Below are positions 13,345 through 24,641 of a stretch of DNA of 60,000 bases, in pieces. Origin of the DNA: Takakia lepidozioides (lineage: Eukaryota; Streptophyta; Takakiopsida; Takakiales; Takakiaceae); contig CM060734.1 of assembly GCA_030704615.1 (NCBI GenBank), positions 26,848,001-26,908,000 on the forward strand. Reading direction: 5' to 3'. The notes beneath the pieces were generated by a model that saw nothing but the letters and a program-made list of their open reading frames with translations, was not told where the DNA came from and ran no database searches. Made by a program: the position numbers and the translations under genes. The number at the start of each line of letters is the position of its first letter. The stretch's first letter is position 1.

Positions 13345-14253
13345 CAGCAGACTAAGGTAGAGGCCATTGCACAAATTCCACGCCCCACGGATGTGAGCCG
13401 AGTTCGAGCTTTCATGGGGTTGGCAAACTATTATAGACGGTTTGTCAAGGGATTTAGTGCCATTGCAAAGTCTCTAACCAAGTTGACCAAGGTGGACCAG
13501 GAGTGGCAGTGGGAAGATGAGCAGGAACCAGCTTTTCAAGAGCTCAAGGCGAGGTTGACCTCGGCGCCTATCCTAAGACAATCTATCAGGGGGCGTCCCT
13601 TTCAGCTGCATACGGATTGGAGCATGTTGGGGCTTGGAGCGGTGCTCACACGGGTGGATGATGAGGGAAGAGAGTTCGTAGTGGCTTATGTTAGCCGCTC
13701 GAACAACGTTGTAGAGGCTAAGTACAGCTCATATGAGGGAGAGTGCTTAGCTGCGGTGTGGGCCGTGGCACACTTTAGGTGCTATCTATACGGCAATCTC
13801 TTCACCCTTGTCACGGATCACCAGCCACTCAAGTGGTTGATGGAGTCAGACAAGCTTACGGGGAAGCTTGCACGATGGGCACTCATACTCCAGGAGTATG
13901 ACTTTCAGGTTGTGCATCGACCGGGTTTGGTCAATCGCGATGCGGATGGATTGAGTTGCAAACCATGCACGAGCCATCAGGATGACACTGGAGCTCGGTG
14001 GCATGGTGAGACAGACGAGGAGATGGTATCGGGATGGCACGCATCTGCATTTTTATGTATCTTGGCATCGGGAGGTCAGGTTGGACCTACAACGGGGATG
14101 ACTGTAGACGGAGTGTCTGAGGACCCTGAGGCTAGTAATGAGCCAGGTGGTGCCAGAGATATACATGAGGATTCGGCTATGTTGGACTACCTCCGCACGG
14201 GAGACACGACAGCCACTGTGACTGCCAGGGAGAGGGATCGGATCTTGCAATGA
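13345..14253 (+). pseudogene. Ty3/gypsy RT connection and RNase H (copy 1)
   Basis: In frame with the RT upstream, after the stop at 13342. VRAFMGLANYYRRFVKGFS is the conserved end of gypsy RT. RNase H follows, with its acidic residues in QLHTDWS, YEGECLAAVWA, TLVTDHQPLKWL and NRDADGLS. This domain would degrade the RNA strand during reverse transcription. After it comes a low-conservation stretch of ~90 residues leading to the integrase, as is usual. A TGA at 14251 closes the open frame. Replacing it with CGA would keep the frame running. Confidence 0.9.
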
Positions 14254-15365
14254 GCCAAGAGGTTCAAGTGGGAGGGGATACACCTGCTCCGAGTATGGGA
14301 GGATGGTCGAGTGAGGATTGTGCCTCACCCCACATATCGTGCATAGTTAGTGCGGCATGCCCATGAGGAGTTGGGGCATTTTGGAGTGCGACGCACTCAC
14401 AGTTTACTGCAAGGGCAGTATTGGTGGCGTGGTATGCATACAGAGGTGCAATAGTTTGTGGCTAGGTGCATGGTGTGTGACAGGGTACGTGTTTCATTCA
14501 ACGTCCCTACACCACAGTTGCATCCTTTACCAATCATGGGATTGGGCTATAGGTGGAGTCTTGACTTCGCAGGACCGTTGCCACTGACTATGCGCCACCA
14601 CAGATATGTGTTGGTGATGGTGGAGCACTTCTCCAAGTGGATTGAGTTGGTTCCATTGCCTGACAAGGCTAGTGAGGGGGCTGCGTATGCATTCTTGGAT
14701 CGTGTGCTTAGCCGATTCGGTGCTCCAGCTGAGGTACTCACGGACCAAGGGAGAGAGTTCTTGGGGAGTTTCAGGCTTTGTGTGATAAAGCCTTGATAGA
14801 CCACCACACCACTTCTCGGGATCATCCTGAGGCCGATGGCTTGGCAGAGAGAGTTGTTCAGACGGTGAAGAGGGGTTTGCGCAAGTATGGCTTGCAGAAA
14901 GGACACCTAGGAGATTGGGATCTTCAGGTGCCTTGGTTAGCCATGGGCTACAGGTTCAGCAAACAAGCATCACTTGCCTCTTTCTCACCATATTTCCTTT
15001 ACTTTGGCCGAGAGCCGAATTTGTCTGCAGCCATTCGTAGGGACACTGCTCAAGTCCTTAACCTTGACGATCCGGACGTGTGGGTACGTGTATGTGATCA
15101 GCATGCAGAGTTGTTCAAGAAAGTCATGCCCATGGCTTTTGAGAACCTTGCCATTGCACAGCACCGTGATACGTTGAGGTATGCCACTATACGTGGTGGA
15201 GGATATTGTTCTGGGGTTCGACGGTTTAGCCCGAGTGACTATATTTATTTGCAGCAGACTGGTCGTACGACCCTGGATGTCACTGCAGGGCGTGTTATTC
15301 TGAGGGTTCGAGAGGTGTTGCCCTCAGGAGTCCTGATCTTGGAGGGTCAAGATGGCATGACTTAG
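14254..15365 (+). pseudogene. Ty3/gypsy integrase (copy 1)
   Basis: The integrase would insert the element DNA into the genome. The zinc-binding HHCC module is seen as HAHEELGHFG then CMVCDRVR around 14350-14480. The catalytic core has D in LDFAGPLP, D in LTDQGREF and E in DGLAERVVQTVK, giving the DDE set. A frameshift near 14770 separates the second D from the E. Stops lie at about 14344 and 14450 (both TAG). The C-terminal part resembles a GPY/F-like module, followed by a TAG at 15363. The frame then continues directly into a PHD finger. Confidence 0.88.
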
Positions 15366-15602
15366 AAAGACCATGTGCGTAATTGTGCGTCATGTCACCT
15401 TCCCAATGTCGATGGCAAAGTTGACCCAAACTTGGCAGTGGTACCTGCAGGTTTGAGGTGCATGCTCTGTGGGTCTGCCAAAGGGGCAGCCACCATGCTG
15501 GTGTGTGATCAATGCTCAAGAGGTTGGCATATGGGATGCTTGACATCACCTCTTGAGATGGTTCCTGATGGAGATTGGTTATGTCCATACTGCTTGGGAT
15601 AG
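15366..15602 (+). pseudogene. PHD finger at the C-terminus of the gypsy polyprotein
   Basis: This lies in the same frame as the integrase C-terminus, separated only by one TAG. It shows the complete C4HC3 zinc-finger pattern: CMLC, then CDQC, then GWH, then GC, then CPYC, with the usual tryptophan before the last pair (GDWLCPYC). The segment SRGWHMGCL is typical of histone-H3-tail-binding PHD fingers. Many gypsy elements carry a chromodomain at this place to steer integration. I infer that the PHD finger has that job here. It ends at a TAG at 15600, about 240 bases before the polypurine tract, so it is most likely the native end of pol rather than a chance neighbour. Confidence 0.85.
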
Positions 15603-15845
15603 TGGCAGTGGACATGACTAGAGGCAGCACAAGACATGGGAGGCCAAGCTCATAAGAGTCAATACACGAGATCTCATGCTCAAGTTCACAGGTTGTAAGA
15701 CGGCGACTAACGATAGGGCAACTCTTGCACCCGGCCTCTTGATCTATCGAGTTTGAGTGTAGTAGGGACAGTGGTGGAGGACTTAGTGAGGCTATGGTCA
15801 CTATCACATCTTGTGGCTACCTGGACTTAGAGGGACCTAAGCACC

Positions 15846-15858
15846 AGCTAGGGGGGCG
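15846..15858 (+). promoter_or_regulatory. Putative polypurine tract
   Basis: A purine-rich AGGGGGGCGA sits immediately before TGTGTGGACTA, where a 3' LTR would start. It is downstream of the integrase/PHD end and in the right orientation for plus-strand priming. Confidence 0.5.
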
Positions 15859-16044
15859 ATTGTGTGGACTAATGACTGCCATAGTGGACAGCATAGTGGC
15901 AGCCTAGTGTCTGACTAGTTGTAGCCTAATAGTTGGACTAGTGGTTGGACTAGTGGTGGACTAATGATATACTAGTGTGTAGTGTGCACATGTGTTGTGT
16001 GGTTTTGGACAGCGATGTAGTTGTGTAGCGATATGTATGCGTAC
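15859..16044 (+). repeat. Putative gypsy 3' LTR (short repeat A, copy 1)
   Basis: A ~185-bp unit starting TGTGTGGACTA and ending GTACGACA. It is repeated in direct orientation at 16378-16564 with a few substitutions and is rich in the internal motif GGACTAGTGG. The position after the polypurine tract supports an LTR. The very short length would be unusual for gypsy, so it may be a truncated LTR. Confidence 0.55.
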
Positions 16045-16046
16045 GA

Positions 16047-16376
16047 CAGCTGTCAAGTTATTTTACCACTAGTGTGAAACTAGCTAGGAAATAGCTAGCT
16101 TTTACATATTGACATTTGGGATTGGCCCAAGTATCAATCCAGGGATCAAGGCAGATTTAGGCCCTGGAGTTGGTATCTTCACGGCAAGCGCGGGAGGCTC
16201 ATCTTTCTCGAGTCGAGCCTCACCGCGCCTAGCTATGGCACCGTAGTGTGGATTCCCCATGGCGTGGGGTGCACTTGGCTTGACTTGTATTTGAGTGATG
16301 CGGTTATATATGCATGAGTTTATGCTTCAGCTTTGTGAGTTCGCATGAGCTTGTGCTTGTATTCTTCTTCTTTATC
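16047..16376 (-). repeat. Family X terminal repeat fragment (inverted)
   Basis: Begins TGTCAAGTTATTTTACC and runs to TTCTTCTTTATCATT. It is the reverse complement of 11640-11961 with minor differences. It is sandwiched between two direct copies of repeat A. Confidence 0.8.
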
Positions 16377-16377
16377 A

Positions 16378-16564
16378 TTGTGTGGACTAGTGACTGCCAT
16401 AGTGGACAGCATAGTGGCAGCCTAGTGACTGACTAGTTGTAGCCTAATGGTTGGACTAGTGGTTGGACTAGTGGTGGACTAGTGATATACTAGTGTGTGG
16501 TGTGCACATGTGTTGTGTGGTTTTGGACAGCGATGTAGTTGTGTAGCGATATGTATGCGCACGA
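16378..16564 (+). repeat. Short repeat A, copy 2
   Basis: Direct copy of 15859-16044, from TGTGTGGACTAG to GCGCACGACA. With the 330-bp family X piece between them, the two copies have the outline of a small terminal-repeat element. Confidence 0.7.
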
Positions 16565-17014
16565 CATAAGAAATTAATTAGTTGGGCATTTGGCTAAAAT
16601 AATAGTTGTAAGCTGTAAGCTTAGGGTATTACAAGGGCAGAGCCCCCAGAGATAGGTGACATGAGTTGAACATTTGAAAATCAGATCCACAGGCCAACAC
16701 ACAAGTGCCTTACCACCAGGCCACAACCCTCTTCTGTAGTTTTACACACATACACAAAAAGTCTAGAAAAGGTAAAAAAATATTAGTGGATGAATCCCAT
16801 AACCGGTACCATGGAACCCGCATTTTTTAAGATGACATAACCGGTAGATTGAGAACCAGACAAAAAAAAATTTCTTGTGTTTAATGAGAACCAGTAACCG
16901 AGATGCTTTTTTAAACCTATTGGTATACCCTGCCCCGGCCATCCATTTTTTTCAAAGAGTAGGCTATAACCGGGACCGGGAGAGGGCTCAAAACATGGTA
17001 CCCAGCCAACACTA
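16565..17014. repeat. Subterminal repeat region of the hAT-like frame
   Basis: No gene is seen. Variants of AACCGGTA, GAACCAG and CCGGGACCGG cluster from 16790 to 16990, just inside the terminal CCAACACTA. hAT transposases usually bind such subterminal repeats. Confidence 0.45.
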
Positions 17015-17022
17015 GTTTAAAC

Positions 17023-17470
17023 CCGCTGCCCTGCCCCGTGTGTGGGATTGTTCGTGATGGTATGTCTGGACGTTGATCGTCTTGTAGGCCTCATGGCCCA
17101 TAAAATGAAAGGGGGTTAATTTTTCCCCCTCCTCAAGGGCCTGAATTGTGGGATGTCGCTCCTAGGTTTCCTTTATTTATTTTTAAAAAGAATAATAATA
17201 ATAATAATTAAAAAGGAACAACAGAAGTGGAACTTGATGGTAGTGACAAAGTACAATCAGGGTTTTTTTTTTAAGGATTTTGAAAAGGGGTACGAGTGGC
17301 TATATATATTGGGTGTAGGGTATCCCATTTCTCTCAAAAAACATCTTCTCTGCCACACTCAGGGCAGTCACTCCGATACCTGGGTACGAACTTCCCACAA
17401 CAACACTACCCAGGACACCCCCACCCGCCGCCACCACTACTAATACCCCCCCTACCCCCGTCCCGCACCC
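17023..17470. other. Unassigned, low-complexity stretch
   Basis: No supportable gene. Contains AT-rich runs, an (AAT)n stretch near 17191-17208 and a C-rich stretch leading into the LINE remnant. Confidence 0.5.
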
Positions 17471-19735
17471 CAGCACTCTCACAATAACTTCCTAGAATGT
17501 TGGTTCCTTAGCCACCAGCATACAGAGCCTCCTCCATCTCTTCACAAAATCTTCACAGCCACACATTTTTCTCCTACAAGAAACCAAGTTACACATTACC
17601 AACACCAGTAGCTCCTACATAAATAAACTATTACCAAACTACTACATCCTATACGGCAACCCCTTGACAGCCCAACAATGCACCTTATGAAGATCCGCAC
17701 CCTACAAACCTACCCGGGGTGGTCTTGCACTAGGTATTCTTTGTACGCACCACTCCCCCAGCACCACCACCAAACTCACCATACCTCTCCCTCTCCGATC
17801 TCACCTTCAAATCATACAACTACACCCAATCCTTATGCCCGATCCTCCTCATACACCTGTACATGCCTTCCCATACGGATGACATTTCCCTTATACCAGA
17901 CATACTACACGCGAATAGACTCTACACCTCAACATCTATCACACCATTAGACGCGCCCTCTCCATCACTCCTACTCGCCCAACCCCCTCATATAACAATT
18001 GGCAAGTCGACCCACGTATTATTGCCTTGAACACCCTACCAATATGCCAACCATTAATGCCTCCCCCCACAGACCCGCTTGCTCTCCCCCAGTGGACCGC
18101 CTCTCTCTCCAAGATTGGAAGAGATGCCAAAAAAACTGCATATGCCATCACAAAGCATAAAGCCACCGAAAACCACAAAATTTTTGTCACTTCCTTTGGA
18201 AAGCGACTACACGACCACCCCAAAAGAGCTCACAAAGCCATCTTCAACCCCGCAATCAACCCACCTATCGACTGCATCAAACACAGACTTGGCCATATGT
18301 TAACCCACCCTGAGGATATTAGACATGAAATCTGGCTACAAGCTTCTGACTCATACACACCCACGGTCAATAACTGCTTGCACCCTAACCTACACCAACA
18401 CAACTGTTTATGTAAAGTAAAACACTGCCCATGGCATGATCTTCATGGCTTCTCACTTGAAAAGCGAGGCCGACCCGAAGACCACATCATTAACTTCTTT
18501 ACCCAGGACCTATTCAACTCATGCCTAAAAGCTCTTTCTAAATCAAAAGCCTTAGGCCCGGATCTAATCCCCAACGCCATCCTAAAGCACTTGACCCCTA
18601 GTTCCATTCTCTCATCTTTAAATTTTTTCAACTTTGCTACCTACTTCAACGTATCCCACTCTCCTGGAAACATAGCCGAACCATTCTATTATTCAAAAAA
18701 GATGACCCGACATATCTAAGTAATTATAGACCAATAGCCCTCGCCAACACAATCTATAAATTATTCACCAGTACCCTAACAAGGATGTTGTCTAATTACG
18801 GAGAACAACACCAGATTTTAAGCGACCCAAGAAGGGTTCCGGGCCACACGAAGCACAATCCGTCAGATACAATACATTATCTCTGCCCTAGAAGACGCTA
18901 AGCTTACCAAACAAGACATCTACCTCATCTATATCGACTTCAAAAACGCCTTTGTTCTCTGGACCACCCTAGATTATTGGCCATCATGTCGGACCTAGGT
19001 TACCCCCATCCAACTCATCGGTAACATCTACACCAACAGCACCACAGAATATTTTGGTTCCTACTATGGCTCCACCCCCCCAATTCCCATCCTACGCGGC
19101 ACCATCCAAGGGGACACGCTGAGCCCCTATCTCTTCATTATCTTCCTTGAACCATTACTAAGATGGCTCGCATGAGGCAACTTAGGATACCAATACAAAA
19201 CCTCTACTAACGAAATATCCGCAGCTGCTTACGAAGATGACCTCGCTATCCTAGCACAGAGCCACAACATCTCAACCGCCAAGTCGATAAACTCTCCCGC
19301 TTTAACCAACTTGAATGGTTAGGCATTGAACTGAGTCTTCACAAATGTGCGGTCACTGCAGCCACACATAATAGCAAATTCACTAAATCTACAATCGCCT
19401 CTCACTGCAAGCTCCACATCCGTTACCAACAAAAACCTTTTCTTTTTTTAGGTCCAAATGAACCCTACACATACCTAGGCATCCAACTAGTCCCATCGCT
19501 TACCTGGAACATCCAAAAACAAACAACCCTCTCTAAACTAAACAACAAGAGCCTAGCCCTTCTCAAATCCCCCATTTCCATTCGTCCCAAACTAGCTATC
19601 ATCCAACAAATCCTCCATCCACAAATCCAATACGCCTTTCATGTAGCCCCATTTTCCCTGCCTGACATTAGACAGCTGGACAAAAATATTATCCAACTCA
19701 TCACATCTCAAAGATCCCGAGCCACGGATTTTTGA
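17471..19735 (+). pseudogene. LINE remnant 1: endonuclease fragment and reverse transcriptase
   Basis: A C-rich, Pro/Thr/His-rich non-LTR retrotransposon ORF2 in several frames. Near 17480 an APE-type endonuclease start is seen (NVGSLATSIQSL, then LLQETKL with the catalytic glutamate). The rest of that domain appears deleted. RT blocks follow: SKALGPDLIPNAILKHL, QEGFRATRSTIRQIQYIISA, YIDFKNAF, GTIQGDTLSPYLF and AYEDDLAIL (the YxDD box). Homology stops at about 19735, in the stretch after RT where LINEs continue. Many stops and frameshifts make it inactive. A matching C-terminal half of similar base composition lies at 28521-30646. Confidence 0.85.
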
Positions 19736-20807
19736 TCTTTGCTGTGCGAAATCCGGATTTTCAAGGGTTCGTACCTTAATCGCACGGATTCTACAACTTA
19801 TTAACAAACCATATTTATGTGTGCTTAATGCACGAGTGTGCTGTATCCGATTTCAACGCCGGTAACGTGCGAAATCCGTGTACATTGGCCTCGTACGATA
19901 CTTGTACGAAGATCGAATGCAATTGTCGTGTGGAATTTGTAACTAAATCTACACGAATAAATGACAAATTACATGTCATATTAGTGCACATCACTTGGAC
20001 ACTAAATCTACACGAATAAAAGACAAATTATATATGTCATATTAGTGCACATCACCTTGACATCATTTTGACACTCCTCACATCACATAATCGCTCCAGT
20101 TGAAGACATGTGAAATTTATGTCATCCTCTTTATGCCATAAATAATGCTTTGGTCATGTCAAAAAAAAATTCACCAAATGTTCATTTAGTATTAAAACAG
20201 TTTCTGCATAAAATCCTACAACAGACATTCAGCATGGTGGTAGTAGGCTTGAAAGAGTCACAAGTTTACTCAATTGAAAACTTGCAATACAACATTTATC
20301 GGCCATGAAGACCAAGTATACACCCTTTGAACCCTACATGCATGTACTTAAGAAACAATTTTCCTGAAACTGAAGTTAATGAACCCTAATGGGCTAAAAG
20401 CTTTGAACATCTTGTTGTGGGGTCAATGCGGCCAGGTGTATATTTCAACTAAGGCCAGGTGTGCTAAAAGCTAATTCTCAATTTAAAGCCACACATTCCA
20501 CAATTGAATATCCAATGTGTACCCCGAGGGAGTTGGAAGAGGTGGAGTGCACATCACTCTGCAACCATACAAACGGGTACATTGCTGTCGTTGAGACAAT
20601 CGGCCACCCCAGGGCCCACCACCGAGACCAGCCCGTCCAAATCTTAAGGTGAATTGACTTGAGGTTAGGAGCCGGTGTCCATCCGCAGTGGTGAGTTGGG
20701 CAAGGTTAGTGATATGTTGAGCTTTGAAGTAGGCGAGGATGTGTTTTTTCTGTTTAGGATGTGAGTTTTCAGATTGTGAGGAAGAGGGGCTATTGTTCCA
20801 AGCGCGT
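19736..20807. other. Unassigned AT-rich region with a tandem duplication
   Basis: No gene supported. A ~57-bp unit starting ACACTAAATCTACACGAATAAA occurs twice in tandem (from about 19943 and 20000), each copy ending TAGTGCACATCAC. The first bases carry repeated ATCCG-type segments, perhaps a transposon end. From about 20650 onward, LINE-like sequence begins on the minus strand. Confidence 0.5.
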
Positions 20808-21140
20808 TCAAGTGGTGATATGGAGGTGGGATACAGGAAGATCAGTTTGGATGCTTATTTTCATTTGGAGCAAGTGAAGGAGGGTGCGGGCGATGGGTGA
20901 GTGGAGGCATGATTGGGGTTGGAGGGTGGGGAGGGAGTATAGCCCGTTGTATTTGGAGGCAAGGTGCTTGAGTAGTCCTTGGAAAATGAGCCCTAGACGA
21001 CCCGGGTCGTTGAGGGCTTCTAGGAGTTGTGTACCAAGTGGGCGGGCATATGAGATAAAAAAGGGAGTGGATCCTATGCCATAATTGTCTTGGGGGAGCT
21101 GAGTGAGGACGTTGGGGGTACTGGTAGGTAATCCACATAT
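20808..21140 (-). pseudogene. LINE internal fragment, inverted
   Basis: Read on the minus strand, it encodes NVLTQLPQDNYGIGSTPF, QLLEALNDPGRLGLIFQG and LLKHLASKYNGLY. This matches the segment between RT and RNase H in LINE ORF2 proteins (the ALNDPGRLG block). Remnant 1 ends just before this part and the 28.5-kb remnant begins just after it. The piece is in the opposite orientation, so it comes from another copy or a rearrangement. A short duplicated segment (CTCTGTC..GAAACTCAAGG type) lies beside it at about 21165 and 21248. Confidence 0.6.
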
Positions 21141-21514
21141 ACGTTTGCCATGTGCTACTCTGTCAATAAAGCTCAAGGCCGGTACAGATGTAAGTTGCTC
21201 CGTGAACTGAAAGCCTAAGTAATAAAGGGCATTGGGATTGTAATTTACTCTGTCGATGAAACTCAAGGCTGGTATAGTATATAAGCTGCCCCTTGAGATT
21301 TCTTGAGTACTTGGCTTCTGAAGGTATAGCAGATGAGCCTCATACACACGTAGCACACAACCCCACACCTCAAACAATTGCAGTTCCAGCCTACAACCAA
21401 CGTTTTCTTGAGCTAAAAACAGGGTGAAATGTGGTGAAGAAGGTGCCTTCATTAGCAGTGCCTGATTTTATCAATTGTGCCGCTGCTGTTGTGGCTTCCA
21501 GTTTCTTGTAGCTA

Positions 21515-22360
21515 TTATCTGAGCTTGAAATCCGGCCCTCTTGCATGAATATGGACCACCCCTTCCCCCATCACTTGCTCATAGGTCTCCAAAGCCTCCA
21601 TCCCGTGCCCCTGCTGTCCATACCCTGCCTGCAGCAACGTTCCACGCAACCACATCTCGTTCAGCCATAGTGTTGAACACTCCTTTCGCATCGTTGATGC
21701 TCCCATATTTGGCATACATGTCCACCAGAGCAGTGTTGATCAGGATGACATCTGGTACAATTGCAGATTTGATAATGTCACCATGGATCTCTCTGCCCTT
21801 TTCCAAGGCTGCCAGGCTCGCACACGCATTGCAAACGCACACAAACGTGATGTGGTCGGGCTTCACCCCTCCCCCATCATTTGCTCATAGGTCGCCAAAG
21901 CCTCCATCTCGCACCCCTGCTGTGCAGACCCTGCAAGCATCGACTTCCACGACACTACATCTCGTTTAGCCATAGTGTTGAGCATTCCTTTCGCATCCTC
22001 GATGCTAACACATTTGGCATACATGTCCACCAGAGTATTATTCAGGATGACATATGGTACAGTTGCAGATGATGTCACCATGGATCTCTTTGCCTTTTTC
22101 CAGGGCTGCCAGGCTTGCACACGCATTGCAAATGCACACAAACATTATGTGGTCGGGCTTCACCCCTCCCCCATCCTTTGCTCATCGGTCTCCAAAGCCT
22201 CCATCCCGCGCCCCTGATGTGCAGACCCTGCAAGCATCGAGTTCCATGACACCACATCTCATTCAACCATAGTGTTGAACACTCCCTTCGCATCCTCGAT
22301 GCTCCAACATTTGGCATACATGTCCACCAGGGCAGTGTTCAGAATGACATCTGGTAATCT
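21515..22360 (-). pseudogene. PPR (PLS-class) repeat pseudogene
   Basis: Three successive minus-strand units of ~95-105 codons carry plant pentatricopeptide motifs: KPDHITFVCVCNACASL then LEKGREIHGDII (L-type), and LVDMYAKYGSINDAKGVFN then ERDVVAWN (S/P-type). PPR proteins are organelle RNA-binding proteins. The last unit (21579-21866) is open. The two upstream (21863-22141 and 22075-22317) carry stops and small deletions, for example in the MYAKC segment. There is no start, no mitochondrial or plastid signal and no DYW domain. The units are nearly identical to each other, which suggests recent tandem duplication of one module rather than ordinary PPR divergence. Confidence 0.8.
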
Positions 22361-24240
22361 GACAGGCATTCACCTTTTTGCCTCGATTGTCCCACCATTG
22401 ACTGGGGTCAAGTATTCATTCCACAGCTTCTCCTCCTCTCTATTACCTGTTTTTGGATACTTTCCTGTTGTCACAGTGGCAGTATCATGTCAAAGTCACT
22501 CCAAACTAGATTCACTCAACCAGCTAACTTGCAGAATTCAACATGGAATTTTAGGGCCAATTCTGATAAGAGGGAAGAACAAGATGAAATGTGTCGAAGA
22601 ATGTGCCTTGAGTAGCAATGTCTGATTTTATCAATTGTGCCGCTACTACTGTGGCTTCCAGTTGACCATCTACCCATGCAGGTTTTTTGTAGCTATCCTT
22701 CCACAGGGAATCATCGGTAATCTGGAGCTTGAAATCCGGCCCTCTTGGATGAATCTGGACCCCACACTATCCCTGCTCCTTCAGCTGTCCATGCTTGAGA
22801 CTGAAATGTGTTGAAGAAGGTACCTTCATTACCTTCAGCAAACACCCCAATCCTACGTATTACAGTAGTTCCCATTTTGAATTGCATCTGCTTCTTACAA
22901 TGAGCTAACTTACAGAATTAAATATGCAAATTCAGGGCTGAGTCTGATGAGAGGGCAAAACAGGCTGAAATAGTTCAAAGAAGAAGGTGCCATCACCACA
23001 TTGTCCTCGACCTTCTGTCATGACCCATGGAGGATTGACTGACCATGAACCCAAGATGACCTCTTGTGTGTGCTGCTTGTGTCTGTAGTCAGGTAATGTC
23101 GGATTGGTCTGTGAGAACCACCACGGTGCAGCTAAGCGGGCAGAGATTGAAACACGGCCAGCTAAGACCAAGCTGACTCTCCCAAGAACCTTGTAAACAT
23201 CAGGAAGAATACCAAATCATGGTAATAGCAGGAGGCAAGAGCCCGCATTTGCAGGATGGACAAACTTCGTCACATCGCACCTCAAGAAAACGCCACACCT
23301 TGCGATTGCAGTTGTCCCACCATTGTGAAGGATCTCACATTGAAATCACATTGAATCACATCTCTTCTCCAAAATACACGTTGCAATGCTTGACAAAGCT
23401 CAAGCTCTATGCTGGAAAGCTTTGCTTGCAAGTTTTCAATCGTCCGCTCTGTCGTTTTTCCTGCTATGGCCCTTCCTCGAGCCTCCCAAGCTGCTGCTTC
23501 CCGCTCCACCTCTTCTTTCACTTCTAGCTCAGGCTTCACCCTATCCCCATGGCATCCAGATTTCTCCCCACTTCTCCCTACGTTGGTATCTAGGGTCACC
23601 TTTTCCTTGTACAAACTACATAGTTCTATAACCTTGCAGAGTGGCCTTCATAGTGAACAACTTTCATTTTCAAATCAGCTTCTGATCAAAAGAAGCAGCA
23701 TTGAAACCCTAGAAAAGCACTACAGTTGCAAAGCAAGCCTGGTTGGCCTTTGTTGGCTGTGTTGAGGAGGGAATTTCATCAACAGAATTACAGCCGAACC
23801 AGGTTTCGGTGATGGCCTTGAGAATTCATGGCAGCGCAGAGCTAACCGAACTCTTTGCACAGAAGAATGTCTGTTCTCATAGGTAGCACGATATCAAGGA
23901 GAGGCAACCTCTCTCGTAGACTCTCCACCTTTCATAATGGATGATGTTTCTCTCATCCACGAGCCAACGTTCATCTGAGTCTTTTTTCATCCATAATTGG
24001 AGGTTGAGATGGATATGTGTACGAATGAATGGATGGAGAACGGATTCCGGTGGATGGATGAAGGACAGTGGCACGCATGCTAGCAGTTTATTAACCAGCC
24101 TGCTCGCTCGCTCGCAGTTCAACCAGGCTGCTTCAACTCAGTGTTGACTGCGATGTCAATCTTGGCAGACTCCAACAAGAGGTGCTTCACCATGGAACCA
24201 AGCTTGGACGGAGTGCCGGTTTGTAGACATTATTAGCTTC
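22361..24240. other. Unassigned region with dispersed internal duplications
   Basis: No gene I can name. The segment TTTTATCAATTGTGCCGCT and its neighbourhood (..GTGGCTTCCAG.. GAGCTTGAAATCCGGCCCTC) occurs at 21470-21545 and again at 22625-22745. A related GAAATGTG..GAAGAAGGTGCC piece occurs near 21425, 22580, 22800 and 22965. On the minus strand at 23282-23614 there is a 110-codon frame with a charged, coiled-coil-like middle (VEREAAAWEARGRAIAGK). It could be an exon, but I do not recognise it. Confidence 0.4.
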
Positions 24241-24603
24241 ATTGTCAGTAATGGCAGGGGAGAGTACCGACGAGTCAAGCGAGCCTTACAACGATGAACT
24301 CGAAGCGGAGGAGAAGGAAGCCGAGCTTGAAGCGGTAGCACGAACAAACCGCAAGGGATCTGGATGCAAGCGCGCTGCATCACATGATGACAAGAAGGTA
24401 CGGCCTCCTCTCTTGTCTCCCTCTCTTATGTTTTGCATTTAGCATCTTTAACCTTTGGCCCTGCGACTATCTGGGAGAGGCAGAGAGGAAGAAAAGAACA
24501 AAGGATCTATCACCTGAGTCTTGTTGTTATTAGAGTTAGATTGTTTATTTGTCCTTTCTCTTGGGTTTGTTGTACCCTATGTCAGTGGACCTATGTGGAC
24601 GTA

Positions 24604-24607
<4 letters not shown>

Positions 24608-24639
<32 letters not shown>
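24608..24639. repeat. (CT)n microsatellite
   Basis: An uninterrupted run of 16 CT units. Confidence 0.98.

Positions 24640-24641
<2 letters not shown>

Larger units (their letters stand above)
12345..15858 (+). mobile_element. Ty3/gypsy retroelement copy 1, 5'-truncated
   Basis: A decayed pol region in the order RT, RNase H, integrase, PHD finger, as in Ty3/gypsy (integrase after RNase H). It begins inside the linker upstream of RT that is shared with copy 2 on the minus strand (around 33000-32650). It ends at a purine-rich tract, AGGGGGGCGA, followed by TGTGTGGACTA, a plausible polypurine tract and 3' LTR start. Gag, protease and the methyltransferase seen in copy 2 are absent. Five in-frame stops and at least two frameshifts break the pol frame, and the RT active site is mutated, so the copy is dead. 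Confidence 0.85.
12322..17022. mobile_element. hAT-like frame bounded by GTTTAAAC duplications
   Basis: The 8-mer GTTTAAAC occurs at 12322-12329 and 17015-17022. Directly inside are TAGTGTTGG (12330-12338) and its exact inverse CCAACACTA (17006-17014). An 8-bp target duplication with a short terminal inverted repeat is the signature of the hAT superfamily. The right end (16790-17000) carries clustered AACCGG-type subterminal repeats, another hAT habit. No hAT transposase is visible. The interior is a truncated gypsy element plus terminal-repeat fragments, so this would be a non-autonomous element that captured or received a retroelement. The 9-bp inverted repeat is short, and the 8-mer is itself palindromic, so chance or a preferred target site is possible. 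Confidence 0.5.
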
